Source: Polynucleobacter necessarius
GTDB lineage: Bacteria; Pseudomonadota; Gammaproteobacteria; Burkholderiales; Burkholderiaceae
Direction of reading: 5' to 3'
Assembly: GCA_900095165.1 (NCBI GenBank)
Contig: LT606947.1
Span: 558,001-622,000, forward strand
Length of the DNA: 64,000 bases
This document shows positions 27,494-36,159 of the stretch, one piece after another (position 1 is the first letter of the stretch; each line of letters starts with the position of its first letter). The translations under genes and the position numbers were made by a program. The notes below the pieces were generated by a model that did no database searches, was not told the DNA's origin, and saw only the letters and a list, made by a program, of their open reading frames with translations.

Positions 27494-28639
27494 ATGGTTG
27501 ATCTGATATTTCCACATGAGTCTGCGAGAAAAATAGCTCCTTGGCTAGAGTCTGTCTGGAATGGAATTAATTTCTCCGAATTCCCTAATGCGGTTCTAAT
27601 CCATGGCCAATCAGGCATTGGCAAGTTTGAGTTTTCTATTGAGTTAGCTAAGGCACTTTTATGTGAGGCTTCTGAAGGCGCGAAGCCCTGTAATCACTGT
27701 GAGGCTTGTAGGTGGTTCGACTTAGCTAATCATCCGGACTTTATTGCACTTATCCCCGAAACGCATCGCAAGCTTTTACCTCATGGTGATTTCGATTCTG
27801 AATCTGACTCACCTAAAAAATCAAAGACGAGCCTAGTTGATAGCGATGGTGATGCACTGGAGAAAAAAGAGAAGAAAAGTATTTCGATTGAAGATGCGCG
27901 AAGTGCAATTGAGGGCCTTTCCATCGGGACGCACCGCGGAGGCAATCGCATCATCTTAGTTTATCCATTGGAAATGCTCAGATCAGACTCTGCAAATACC
28001 CTGCTTAAATCCCTTGAAGAGCCGCCAAAAAATACGATTTTTATTTTGCTAGCAGATCGCCTCGATCGTGTTTTGCCAACGATTCGATCGCGTTGTCGTT
28101 TGTTGTCGGCACCACGCCCAGATCGAATCAGTGGGTTGCATTGGTTGCGCAATCAACTTGCTTCAGTTCCTAGCATGAAAATTAGTGATGCTGATATTGA
28201 ATCCATTTATGACGAGCAGGGTGGGGCACCCTATGCCGTTTTGGATTCGTTAACTGCACGTCACAATAGGGATGAGAAAGATGAGCTCACTATTGCAATT
28301 CAAGCGTCGCGGTATTTATTGCAGTCGATGTCACAGGGCGCTCGAATTAATTGGCTAGATGCTGCTGATAAGACACAAAAAGCACGTTATTCAATCTTAT
28401 TAGCCACAATGCAACGCTGGGTCTCAGACCTGCAAAGTTGCGCTCAAATGGGTTCGCCTCGCTATTACCCCAAACATGAGGCTGCAATAAAGGCCCTCGC
28501 TCAACAAGTGCACCTCCCTAAGTTGCTGCGTTTCTGGAAGTCATTAATACAGGCGCGACGACATGAAAACCATCCCCTGGCCACCCGCATTCAGCTTGAA
28601 GCCTTGCTTTCTCAATACCAGCAGGTATTTGAAGATTAA
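27494..28639 (+). CDS. holB: DNA polymerase III subunit delta-prime
   Basis: This is a clamp-loader subunit of the replicase. It has IHGQSGIGKFEFSIELAKALLC (P-loop-like, degenerate as usual for delta-prime), the four-cysteine zinc site around CEASEGAKPCNHCEACRWF, and the SRC motif in TIRSRCRLL. A charged lysine-rich insert lies around residues 105-130 (KKSKTSL...EKKEKKSIS). Length is 381 aa. The frame is intact. Confidence 0.9.
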   Translation: MVDLIFPHESARKIAPWLESVWNGINFSEFPNAVLIHGQSGIGKFEFSIELAKALLCEASEGAKPCNHCEACRWFDLANHPDFIALIPETHRKLLPHGDFDSESDSPKKSKTSLVDSDGDALEKKEKKSISIEDARSAIEGLSIGTHRGGNRIILVYPLEMLRSDSANTLLKSLEEPPKNTIFILLADRLDRVLPTIRSRCRLLSAPRPDRISGLHWLRNQLASVPSMKISDADIESIYDEQGGAPYAVLDSLTARHNRDEKDELTIAIQASRYLLQSMSQGARINWLDAADKTQKARYSILLATMQRWVSDLQSCAQMGSPRYYPKHEAAIKALAQQVHLPKLLRFWKSLIQARRHENHPLATRIQLEALLSQYQQVFED

Positions 28640-28650
28640 AATGGCGAGTC

Positions 28651-29430
28651 ATGTTTATAGACTCCCATTGCCACCTCGATTTCCCGGAACTTCAAACACG
28701 CTTGCCTGAGGTTTTGGCCAATATGGCCACCTGCAAGGTGAGTCACGCCCTTTGCGTTTCGGTTGATATCCCAGACTTTCCTAATGTAAAAAAGCTTGCC
28801 GAGGATCATGCCCATTTGTATGCCTCTGTTGGAGTGCATCCAGATTACGAAGATACGCCAGAACCTAGCTTTGACTTCTTGGTTGAGGAGGCTAAGCACC
28901 CCAAAATTGTTGTCATCGGAGAAACAGGGCTTGATTACTATCGCATAGGTGATAGAAGCTATGAATCCATGGAATGGCAGAGAGAACGTTTCAGGATCCA
29001 TATCAGGGCTGCAATTGCATCTAAAAAGCCTCTGATCATCCATACGCGTTCATCATCAGCCGATACGCTCCGAATCCTAAAAGAAGAGGGTGCCGATCAA
29101 ATTGGTGGCGTAATGCACTGCTTTACGGAATCTACCGAAGTTGCCATGACAGCTATGGAAATGGGCTTCTACATTTCTTTTTCGGGAATTGTGACGTTTA
29201 AGAGCGCCAAAGATCTTCAGGAAACTTGCAAGCAAGTGCCTTTAGAGCGCATGCTGATCGAAACGGATTCTCCGTATTTGGCGCCAATTCCATATCGCGG
29301 CAGGACTAATGAGCCTGCCTGGGTCTCTAAAGTTGGAGAATTTATTGCCGATTTGAAGGGCATCCCAATTGATCAACTTGCAGAACATACTTCAAATAAT
29401 TTTTTCCAATGTTTTCAGATTGATAGATAG
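28651..29430 (+). CDS. tatD: TatD family metal-dependent hydrolase
   Basis: This two-metal 3'-5' nuclease-type hydrolase has the TIM-barrel signature MFIDSHCHLDF, GETGLDYYR, PLIIHTRSS, GVMHCFTES and the C-terminal ETDSPYLAP followed by PYRGRTNEPAWV. Length is 259 aa. It lies directly behind holB, a common order in Burkholderiales. The frame is intact. Confidence 0.92.
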   Translation: MFIDSHCHLDFPELQTRLPEVLANMATCKVSHALCVSVDIPDFPNVKKLAEDHAHLYASVGVHPDYEDTPEPSFDFLVEEAKHPKIVVIGETGLDYYRIGDRSYESMEWQRERFRIHIRAAIASKKPLIIHTRSSSADTLRILKEEGADQIGGVMHCFTESTEVAMTAMEMGFYISFSGIVTFKSAKDLQETCKQVPLERMLIETDSPYLAPIPYRGRTNEPAWVSKVGEFIADLKGIPIDQLAEHTSNNFFQCFQIDR

Positions 29431-29435
29431 GCTTT

Positions 29436-30137
29436 ATGAGAAATTCATTTAAATTTAATAGCACTTTGAGCGCTACTTTTATCGGCTTTTCTAGCCTTGT
29501 TTTTGCTCAAACAGCGGATCAAGTTGACGACTTCACAAAAGCAGCTAAGTTCGACGATGTGTCTGAGGTTCAATCCTTAATTAAGACTGGAGTTAGCCCC
29601 AATACAGTAGATCCCAAAGGCAATCCGATGCTGATTGTTGCTATTCGAGATAAATCCTTAAAGGTTGTCGATTTGCTGATTGCCAATCCAGTAACAGACG
29701 TCAATCTAGTCAATAAAAGCGGTGAAAACCCATTAATGATGGCATCTATCGAAGGTGAGCTGCCTTTAGTTGAGGTCTTAGTGCTCAAGAAGAAAGCAGA
29801 TGTAAATAAGTCTGGTTGGACTCCTTTACATTACGCCTGTACCACTGGGAAGCTGAGTGTTGCTCAATTCCTAGTTGCTAATGGCGCTAAAGTGAATGCA
29901 TTAAGTCCTAGCGATACGACACCATTAATGATGGCTGTTAGCTCCGGTAATGATCTGCTAATTAAGTTCTTACTGGATAACGGTGCTGACTTGCGGATGC
30001 GCAATCATGAGGGCTATTCAGCGATTGATGTTGCTACTTTATTCAGCAAGGAAGATATACGCGAGGGCTTGATCTCGCGCTGGGAGAAGCTTTATAAGCA
30101 ACCATATCCAGGTGGGCCCAAGAAGTTTCCTTCATAA
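29436..30137 (+). CDS. Exported ankyrin-repeat protein
   Basis: This 233-aa protein has a signal peptide ending SLVFAQ and about five ankyrin repeats (residues 35-200, for example GNPMLIVAIRDKSLKVVDLL, GENPLMMASIEGELPLVEVL, GWTPLHYACTTGKLSVAQFL, DTTPLMMAVSSGNDLLIKFL). It probably binds other proteins in the periplasm. It starts 5 bp after tatD. Ankyrin proteins attract interest in symbionts, but this position downstream of tatD also occurs in free-living relatives (recollection, not checked). Confidence 0.85.
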   Translation: MRNSFKFNSTLSATFIGFSSLVFAQTADQVDDFTKAAKFDDVSEVQSLIKTGVSPNTVDPKGNPMLIVAIRDKSLKVVDLLIANPVTDVNLVNKSGENPLMMASIEGELPLVEVLVLKKKADVNKSGWTPLHYACTTGKLSVAQFLVANGAKVNALSPSDTTPLMMAVSSGNDLLIKFLLDNGADLRMRNHEGYSAIDVATLFSKEDIREGLISRWEKLYKQPYPGGPKKFPS

Positions 30138-30164
30138 ATGACATATCTGTTTTTTGCGTATAAT
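30138..30164 (+). promoter_or_regulatory. Possible sigma-70 promoter of the ion-channel gene
   Basis: ATGACA (30138-30143) and TATAAT (30159-30164) are separated by 15 bp, about 55 bp before the channel gene. The -10 box is perfect, but the spacer is short, so this is tentative. Confidence 0.4.
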
Positions 30165-30219
30165 CATTATTATGTCAAATAAGAAATTAATCTAGATCAA
30201 TCAGTCCACAATTAGCCAA

Positions 30220-30759
30220 ATGTATCTACTAGACCACATAGCCAAACTCCTCGGCTTTCATAACTTACTCAGTTTCACCACTTTATTTGCTGAGATTAAT
30301 ACAGACATGGGCAATAGTGAGGTCTGGTTTGTATTGGTCTTGGCGTGCTTGATGCTGACATTTCATGGTTTAGCGGTATTAATGATTGCTGGCGCATTTC
30401 ACTGGATAGATCAGAAGCTAGAAAATAAACGGGTTTATGGCGCAAATTTCTTGTCGTATTTCATAGCAATCTTGCTAATTATTGTCAGTCATTTGATTGA
30501 GATCGTAGCCTGGTCTTATATTTGTGTAGCACTTCAGGTCTTCCCAACCAATCCACAGACCTTTTACTTTGCGGGTGAAATGTACACAACAGTTGGTTAT
30601 GGCGATTACACGCTTTCACAGCGCTGGAGAATTCTGCCAATCATCATTTCATTCTCAGGTATTTTTGCCGTCTCAATGTCTGGGGCGGCCTTGTATTCCA
30701 TGATGGGCGCTCTATTGAACCGTCCAGCCCAGAATCCGAAGTCTGGGGCTGGATTCTAA
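30220..30759 (+). CDS. Two-pore-type potassium channel family protein
   Basis: This 179-aa membrane protein has three predicted spans plus a pore loop. The selectivity-filter region reads EMYTTVGYGDYTL, matching K+ channels (TVGYGD). There is no cytoplasmic RCK domain, so it is the minimal ion-channel form. The start ATG 30220 is chosen; ATG 30307-30309 (MGNSEVWF) is an alternative. The frame is intact. Confidence 0.85.
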   Translation: MYLLDHIAKLLGFHNLLSFTTLFAEINTDMGNSEVWFVLVLACLMLTFHGLAVLMIAGAFHWIDQKLENKRVYGANFLSYFIAILLIIVSHLIEIVAWSYICVALQVFPTNPQTFYFAGEMYTTVGYGDYTLSQRWRILPIIISFSGIFAVSMSGAALYSMMGALLNRPAQNPKSGAGF

Positions 30760-30824
30760 AAATGTCTCTTAGGAGGTATTTCACTTAATTAATGAGCTTG
30801 GCTTTTTCAATTGGAGTCTTTTGC

Positions 30825-31756
30825 TTAAAGATTAGCTCCAAAACGCGTCCATTGGACTCTAGAGATCGCATTCTTCCGGGAATGCCAATCAAAGGTCTTC
30901 GCGAGCCAAATATCAACCTGGCGCTTGTATGGGTCTTTTTCACGTTGCATAAGTGCGTAATGTCGATTCACTGACTTACCTAGACTGGGAATGGCTTCGG
31001 ACTCCTCCTCACCGTAGCTCTTAAATTGCCACATCTCTAGAGTGTTGTAGTCGACTACAGGAAGCGCTCGAATGCTCCCGGCATCATCAATTTTATCGCT
31101 GCCATTTAACAGAGAGGCAAATTGAAACATTAGAATAAATCGATCCTGAGTTTCTGGCAACAAATCAGGGGTGAATTCTGGTTTCTCAGAGAAGTACATC
31201 CTCCCTGCTCCATTGTGATCACGATCGAATCTAGAGTAGCGAGGAGGTTTTGCTCCTCGTTGAGTCCAGTAGATTGAGGGTGCTATTCCGTATGCATCGA
31301 CCGAGCCACGTGATTCAAATGCGAATGAACCAACAACCGCATAGGGTATGTTGATATAAAGGCGGTAATTATTGCCCTCAGTAATCCAGTCTAACTGCGC
31401 AGTTTGATAGAGTTGTTCGTCAACATAGGCATCAAAATAATAGGTTCCAGAATCTGGAAGGCGGAATGCCTGACCAGATTGATTGCCAAATGCTCCCTGC
31501 TCTCCCTTGCCTTCGTTCGCCAAGGGATTTACTAAAACAGCATTCGATTTCTTAGGTGTAGTTTTATTCTTTGGTACGCCGCTAAGTTGAATCTTTTTGG
31601 GGGCTCAACACGAAGCTCTGTTTTGATAATCAGGTCTTCAGATATAGGCGGTGCGCTACCTAATGAAGTGAAAGACAGCCCAAAAAATAAAATTAGGTGC
31701 CCAAGAACCGACAGGAAAATTGCGACAACTAGAATCCACAGAGATCTTCTGCGCAT
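30825..31756 (-). pseudogene. DUF3108 domain protein, frameshifted
   Basis: The N-terminal part starts at ATG 31756 (MRRRSLWILVVAIFL, one membrane anchor). It loses frame in the sequence cccccaaaaag near 31595-31605 and would stop at 31532. The second frame is open from KIQLSGVPKNKTTPKK through the DUF3108 domain (GTYYFDAYVDEQLYQTAQLD to the stop at 30825). A missing A in the A-run (A5 instead of A6) would restore PPKKIQLSGV. This looks like a recent one-base deletion or a homopolymer sequencing error. The family is envelope-associated with unknown function. Confidence 0.8.
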
Positions 31757-31793
31757 AGATTGGAAAAAATTGCTAAATGAATCAATCAAGAAA

Positions 31794-32381
31794 TTAATGC
31801 TGGATAAAATCAATCACTGCTGGTAGATGATCGGCATAGTCCGCAATGCTATGATCACTACCTTGAAGAATAAGCTGTTTAGCGCCTGGATAAAAATCAG
31901 CCATTTCTTTCCAATCGAGGAGTTCGTCACCTTTTGCAGCGATTAAAAAATATCGATCTGGATTGGTAATCTTGTTAACCTGCAAAGCACGTAGTTCATC
32001 AATATATTCAGCCCTGAAATCAAATGGTTCCTCACTATCGCAAGCAGTCATCATGCCAACATGGGGTTCTAATTCTCTAGCAGCATACACGGCGGGATTT
32101 AAAGCAATACCCTTGCATTGATATTTTTCAGCAAGATAGTTGGCATAGAAACCACCCAACGAAGATCCGATGATAACTATGCGATCCGCTTTAGATTGAT
32201 CGATATGCTTAACCACCATATCGATACTTTCATTAGGGGATGCCAGCAATTGAGGGCAATGCCATTCGTAAACATTATCAGGCGTTGAAAGCGCCCTCAC
32301 CGCCTCACCAGTCATCACCGCCTTGGTTGAATTTGGGGAGGAGCGAAAGCCATGAAGATAAACCAACAGCGTTGTTCTCAT
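31794..32381 (-). CDS. YqiA/YcfP family alpha/beta-hydrolase (esterase)
   Basis: This 195-aa small hydrolase has YLHGFRSSPNSTKA, the nucleophile elbow GSSLGGFYANYLAE, ALNPAV and the catalytic end AAKGDELLDW...GSDHSIADY. It likely cleaves esters; the true substrate is unknown. The frame is intact. Confidence 0.85.
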   Translation of the reverse strand: MRTTLLVYLHGFRSSPNSTKAVMTGEAVRALSTPDNVYEWHCPQLLASPNESIDMVVKHIDQSKADRIVIIGSSLGGFYANYLAEKYQCKGIALNPAVYAARELEPHVGMMTACDSEEPFDFRAEYIDELRALQVNKITNPDRYFLIAAKGDELLDWKEMADFYPGAKQLILQGSDHSIADYADHLPAVIDFIQH

Positions 32382-32390
32382 AATCTTCTT

Positions 32391-33285
32391 TTAAGCCTTC
32401 TGCCCAATTTCAAAGTTAGCCATTTTTTCCAAGGCCTTTACCATAGCTGAATGATCCCAAGCTTTGCCGCCATGGGCGCTACATGAATTTAACAATTCTT
32501 GAGCTGTTGCAGTGTTGGGTAAGGAGACGTCCAAGGCTTTAGCGCTACTGAGTGCAAGATTCAAATCCTTCCGATGAAGTTCAATTCTGAAGCCGGGGTC
32601 AAAGGTTCTTTTGATCATGCGCTTCCCATGAACCTCCAAAATCTTAGAGCTCGCAAAGCCTCCCATAAGCGCTTCGCGCACCTTGTCGGGATCGGCCCCC
32701 CGCCTTGGAAGCAAATACTAACGCTTCAGCAATTGCTTCGATATTTAAAGCCACAATAATTTGATTGGCCACTTTAGTAATTTGACCGGCACTATTAGCC
32801 CCGATTAGAGTAATGTTCTTGCCCATCAACTCAAATATTGGCTTGACCTTAGCAAAGGTCGCTTCACTGCCCCCCACCATAATGATGAGCGTTGCACCTT
32901 TTGCGCCAAGTTGACCACCAGAAACTGGCGCATCCAGATACTCGCATACCAAAGCATTAATCTTTTGTGCAAATTCTTTGGTAGCGATCGGCGAGATTGA
33001 GCTCATATCTACGACAATCTTGCCCTTGCTTAATCCAGAAGCAATTCCATTTTCACCAAATAGGACTTTTTCTACACCAGGGGTATCTGGCACCATCGTG
33101 ATGATGTCTGCTTTGCTGGCAACTTCTGCAGGGGTGGAAGATGGGATTGCGGCACTATTGACTAACTCATCCGGAATCTTGCTGCGGGTGTTGATAAAGA
33201 CTTCATGGCCAGCGGCCACTAAGTGGCCCACCATGGGTGCTTCCATAATTCCGAGACCAATAAAACCTAGCTTTAACTTACTCAT
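32391..33285 (-). pseudogene. glxR: 2-hydroxy-3-oxopropionate (tartronate semialdehyde) reductase, frameshifted
   Basis: GlxR makes glycerate from tartronate semialdehyde with NAD(P)H. The start is ATG 33285. The first frame covers the Rossmann domain and DAPVSGGQLGAKGATLIIMVGG up to VFASKAGG. The rest (GADPDKVREALMGGF to the stop at 32391) is in another frame. The run GGGGGG near 32696-32702 has one G too many: with five, SKAGADPDKV is restored. The coenzyme motif reads GLGIMEAPM, where the family has GLGIMG: a Gly to Glu change (GGA to GAA) suggests decay beyond the frameshift. Confidence 0.85.
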
Positions 33286-33299
33286 AACGTCTTCCTTTT

Positions 33300-34082
33300 T
33301 TATTCTTGTTCGTATTGACTCATCCACCCAAGACCTGTCTCAGTGGATTTAAGTGGCTTATATTCGCAGCCAATATAGCCTTCGTAACCAAGGCGATCTA
33401 ACAAGCCGAAAAGATATTCGTAGTTGATTTCCCCTGTGCCCGGCTCATTGCGGCCTGGGTTATCGGCCAGCTGAATATGCGCTATTCGGTTGAGGTGCCT
33501 TTGGATGATGTTACCCAACTCACCTTCCATGCGCTGTGCATGATAGATATCGTATTGCAGAAAAGCATTATCAGCACCAACAGCATCCAATATGGCAATC
33601 CCCTGCTCCGTCTTGGAGAGATAAAACCCAGGGATATCAAATGTATTGATTGGCTCAATCAGTAGCTTCAGTTCAGCTTTCTTCAGTTCGTTTGCTGCGT
33701 ACTGAAGATTGGCAACAAAAGTGTCGTGAAGTACCTTTGGGTCAGAATCTACCGGCGCTTTACCAGCGAGGCAATTTAATTGAGGTACCTCTAGGATGGT
33801 GGCGTATTCAATGGCTATAGCGACTCCAGCGCGGAACTCATCCACTCGGTCCGGTAGACAGGCGATTCCTCGCTCCCCCGCATCCCAGTTGCCCGCAGGG
33901 AGATTGTGAAGCACTAGTTTTAGAGCATTGTTATCTAGAGCAGATTTAATATCTTGCACATTAAATGCATATGGGAAAAGAAATTCGACCGCTTTAAATC
34001 CACCAGTTTTGGCAAGTGCAAAGCGTTCAAAAAATGGAACTTCATTAAAAAGCATAGTGAGGTTTGCGGCAAAACGAGGCAT
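33300..34082 (-). CDS. hyi: Hydroxypyruvate isomerase
   Basis: Hyi interconverts hydroxypyruvate and tartronate semialdehyde in glyoxylate metabolism. It is a 260-aa TIM-barrel from ATG 34082 (MPRFAANLTMLFNEVPFFERF) with LLIEPINTFDIPGFYLS, FLQYDIYHAQRMEGEL, HIQLADNPGRNEPGTGEINY and the end YIGCEYKPL. The frame is intact although the next enzyme, glxR, is broken, so its product has no obvious local outlet. Confidence 0.9.
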   Translation of the reverse strand: MPRFAANLTMLFNEVPFFERFALAKTGGFKAVEFLFPYAFNVQDIKSALDNNALKLVLHNLPAGNWDAGERGIACLPDRVDEFRAGVAIAIEYATILEVPQLNCLAGKAPVDSDPKVLHDTFVANLQYAANELKKAELKLLIEPINTFDIPGFYLSKTEQGIAILDAVGADNAFLQYDIYHAQRMEGELGNIIQRHLNRIAHIQLADNPGRNEPGTGEINYEYLFGLLDRLGYEGYIGCEYKPLKSTETGLGWMSQYEQE

Positions 34083-34236
34083 CTCATTCCTTTTGATCAA
34101 GGTACAACAAAAGAACTGATGTTATCAAAGAACCCTATAAATTTCCTTGAGCCCCATGGGATAGCGTTTTAGGTCAAATTGAGGATAAAAATACGCTAAT
34201 ATCACTAAAGAAGCACTCAATATACTAAGGAAAGTT

Positions 34237-34836
34237 ATGAAAATGAAATTCGCCCCAATTGCCCTCGTAGCCACTGCCCTACTGACAGGCCCCGCACTTG
34301 TTTTTGCCCAAACCCCTAGCTCAGCAAATGCCGTGGTGGTGGATGCGGCTGTTACTGACAATATTTTCCAGCTATATGAAGGTGCAGTTACCAAGATTGA
34401 TAAGAAAACTCGTACGATTTTCTTTAAAAACAATGAAGGTGAATCTAAATTTGTTGCCGGTCCTGAGATCAAAAATTTTGATCAGATCAAAAAAGGTGAT
34501 CGCCTAAGTGTTACTTATGAATTGGCTGTTGCAATTGAGTTGATTAAGACCAAGAGTGATGGTATCCGTAGCAAAGTAGAAACTTCTTCTGAGGTGGCCT
34601 CTAAGCCTGATGAAAAGCCAACACGTACCATCAAAAACACGACAACCATCATTGCTGACATTGTTGATGTCGATCGTGCTAAAAAATTGGTGTCGGTTAA
34701 AGGGCCGAGTGGCAAAGTTACTGTAGTGACAGTAAAAAATCCTCAGTTGTTGGCTGATGTAAATGTTGGAGAACAAGTTAAGGTGATTTATTTTGACGCG
34801 ATGGCTGCATCCATTACAACGCCTAAAAAGAAATAA
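34237..34836 (+). CDS. Exported hypothetical protein
   Basis: I do not recognise this 199-aa protein. It has a clear signal peptide (MKMKFAPIALVATALLTGPA, cleavage after VFAQ), followed by two similar beta-rich stretches: residues 50-85 (GAVTKIDKKTRTIFFKNNEG) and 145-185 (ADIVDVDRAKKLVSVKGPSG). The charged middle (KSKVETSSEVASKPDEKPTR) is likely flexible. The two halves may be a duplicated small domain. The GGAAAG ribosome site supports the start. Confidence 0.7.
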   Translation: MKMKFAPIALVATALLTGPALVFAQTPSSANAVVVDAAVTDNIFQLYEGAVTKIDKKTRTIFFKNNEGESKFVAGPEIKNFDQIKKGDRLSVTYELAVAIELIKTKSDGIRSKVETSSEVASKPDEKPTRTIKNTTTIIADIVDVDRAKKLVSVKGPSGKVTVVTVKNPQLLADVNVGEQVKVIYFDAMAASITTPKKK

Positions 34837-34858
34837 GGAATCAAGTAATTCTTTGTAA

Positions 34859-35698
34859 ATGCAGGGATCTCATATGAGCATTCGCATCTTTTGGATCCTT
34901 GCGGCCACCGTCTTCCTCTCGGCCTGCGCCAATACAACTAGGCCTGGGGCTGTCGGCGTGAACAGATCACAATTCATGATGGCCTCATCGGAAGATGTGA
35001 ATCGCCTCTCTGCAGTCAGCTATAACGAGCAAAATCAAAAAGCTAAAGAAAAAAATATATTGGTCACGTCTGGGCCAACGTATGATCGGCTGAAGTTCAT
35101 AGCAAATCGACTCATTCCACAAACCGAAGCATTCCGAGATGACACAAGACAGTGGGATTGGCGCTTAACTCTCATTGACGCGCCAATACTGAATGCAAGC
35201 TGTGCACCAGGTGGAAAGATTACTTTCTACACAGGGATTATTGAGCAGCTAAATCTCAATGACGATGAAATCGCTGCCATCATGGGGCATGAGATTGCGC
35301 ATGCACTAAGAGAGCATGGTAGAGAGCGGGTTTCTCAGGCTGCAGCGCAAAATGTATTGGTCAACATCGCTATGGCTGTAGCCGGCCCCTATGGATCTGC
35401 AGTGAGCGCCGCAAACCAAGTTGCTCAATACGCAATTGTTCTGCCCAACTCCAGAGAAAATGAGTCAGAAGCCGATGCAATTGGGTTGGAGTTGGCAGCA
35501 AGAGCAGGCTACAACCCCATTGGGGCAATTACCGTTTGGCAAAAAATGTTGAAGGCGACTAAAGCCAATAGTTCACCAGAATTCTTGTCCACCCACCCTT
35601 CTGGTGAAATCCGCATTGAGCAATTGACTGCACTATTACCGTCGGTTGAGTCTCTTTATAAAGCGGCACCTAAACCGCCGCACACGAAGAAGCTTTAA
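34859..35698 (+). CDS. M48 family metalloprotease, lipoprotein
   Basis: This is an outer-membrane-anchored zinc protease of the LoiP/YcaL type. The lipobox is FLSAC. The zinc site is GHEIAHALREHG at about residue 141, and the third ligand is in ENESEADAIGLELAARAGYNP. ATG 34859 or 34874 (MSIRIFWIL) may be the start. It is 279 aa long and intact, and followed by a strong hairpin terminator. Confidence 0.88.
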   Translation: MQGSHMSIRIFWILAATVFLSACANTTRPGAVGVNRSQFMMASSEDVNRLSAVSYNEQNQKAKEKNILVTSGPTYDRLKFIANRLIPQTEAFRDDTRQWDWRLTLIDAPILNASCAPGGKITFYTGIIEQLNLNDDEIAAIMGHEIAHALREHGRERVSQAAAQNVLVNIAMAVAGPYGSAVSAANQVAQYAIVLPNSRENESEADAIGLELAARAGYNPIGAITVWQKMLKATKANSSPEFLSTHPSGEIRIEQLTALLPSVESLYKAAPKPPHTKKL

Positions 35699-35714
35699 TA
35701 AGAATCATGAAATG

Positions 35715-35743
35715 AAAAAAAGCCCCTTATGCAGGGGCTTTTT
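35715..35743. terminator. Bidirectional intrinsic terminator
   Basis: Stem AAGCCCC / GGGGCTT around TTATGCA, with A-run before and T-run after. It ends the M48 gene on the plus strand and can end the tRNA transcript on the minus strand. Confidence 0.85.
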
Positions 35744-35752
35744 AAACTTACT

Positions 35753-35829
35753 TGGCGGAGCGGACGGGACTCGAACCCGCGACCCTCGGCGTGACAGGCC
35801 GATATTCTAACCAACTGAACTACCGCTCC
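35753..35829 (-). tRNA. tRNA-Asp (GUC)
   Basis: A 77-nt cloverleaf on the minus strand with encoded CCA. Acceptor GGAGCGG pairs with CCGCTCC. The anticodon loop is CTGTCAC, giving GUC. The T-loop is GTTCGAG. Confidence 0.95.
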
Positions 35830-35886
35830 AAGTACATCGCATGCTACTTGTGTCACTTCTTACTACCCACAACTAGCCAAAAATTT

Positions 35887-35962
35887 TGGCGTCCCCAGGG
35901 GGATTCGAACCCCCGTACTCACCGTGAAAGGGTGATGTCCTAGGCCTCTAGACGATGGGGAC
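35887..35962 (-). tRNA. tRNA-Glu (UUC)
   Basis: A 76-nt cloverleaf with encoded CCA. Acceptor GTCCCCA pairs with TGGGGAC. The anticodon loop is CTTTCAC, giving UUC. It lies in the same direction as gltX. Confidence 0.95.
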
Positions 35963-36002
35963 CTGGACTACTACTAAAACTAATGCTGCTATTTTAAATG
36001 CT

Positions 36003-36078
<76 letters not shown>

Positions 36079-36159
36079 GTAATCTCGCTAAAAATCTACA
36101 AGACACTCAAAACAATCTAAAATTTTATCCTATTTTTGTAGGGGGACGCAAATTCTGTC

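Noticed and set aside
29436-30137. Ankyrin protein as a host-directed effector
   Set aside because: It has an ordinary signal peptide, sits in a housekeeping operon and shows no secretion or eukaryote-like signals beyond the repeats.
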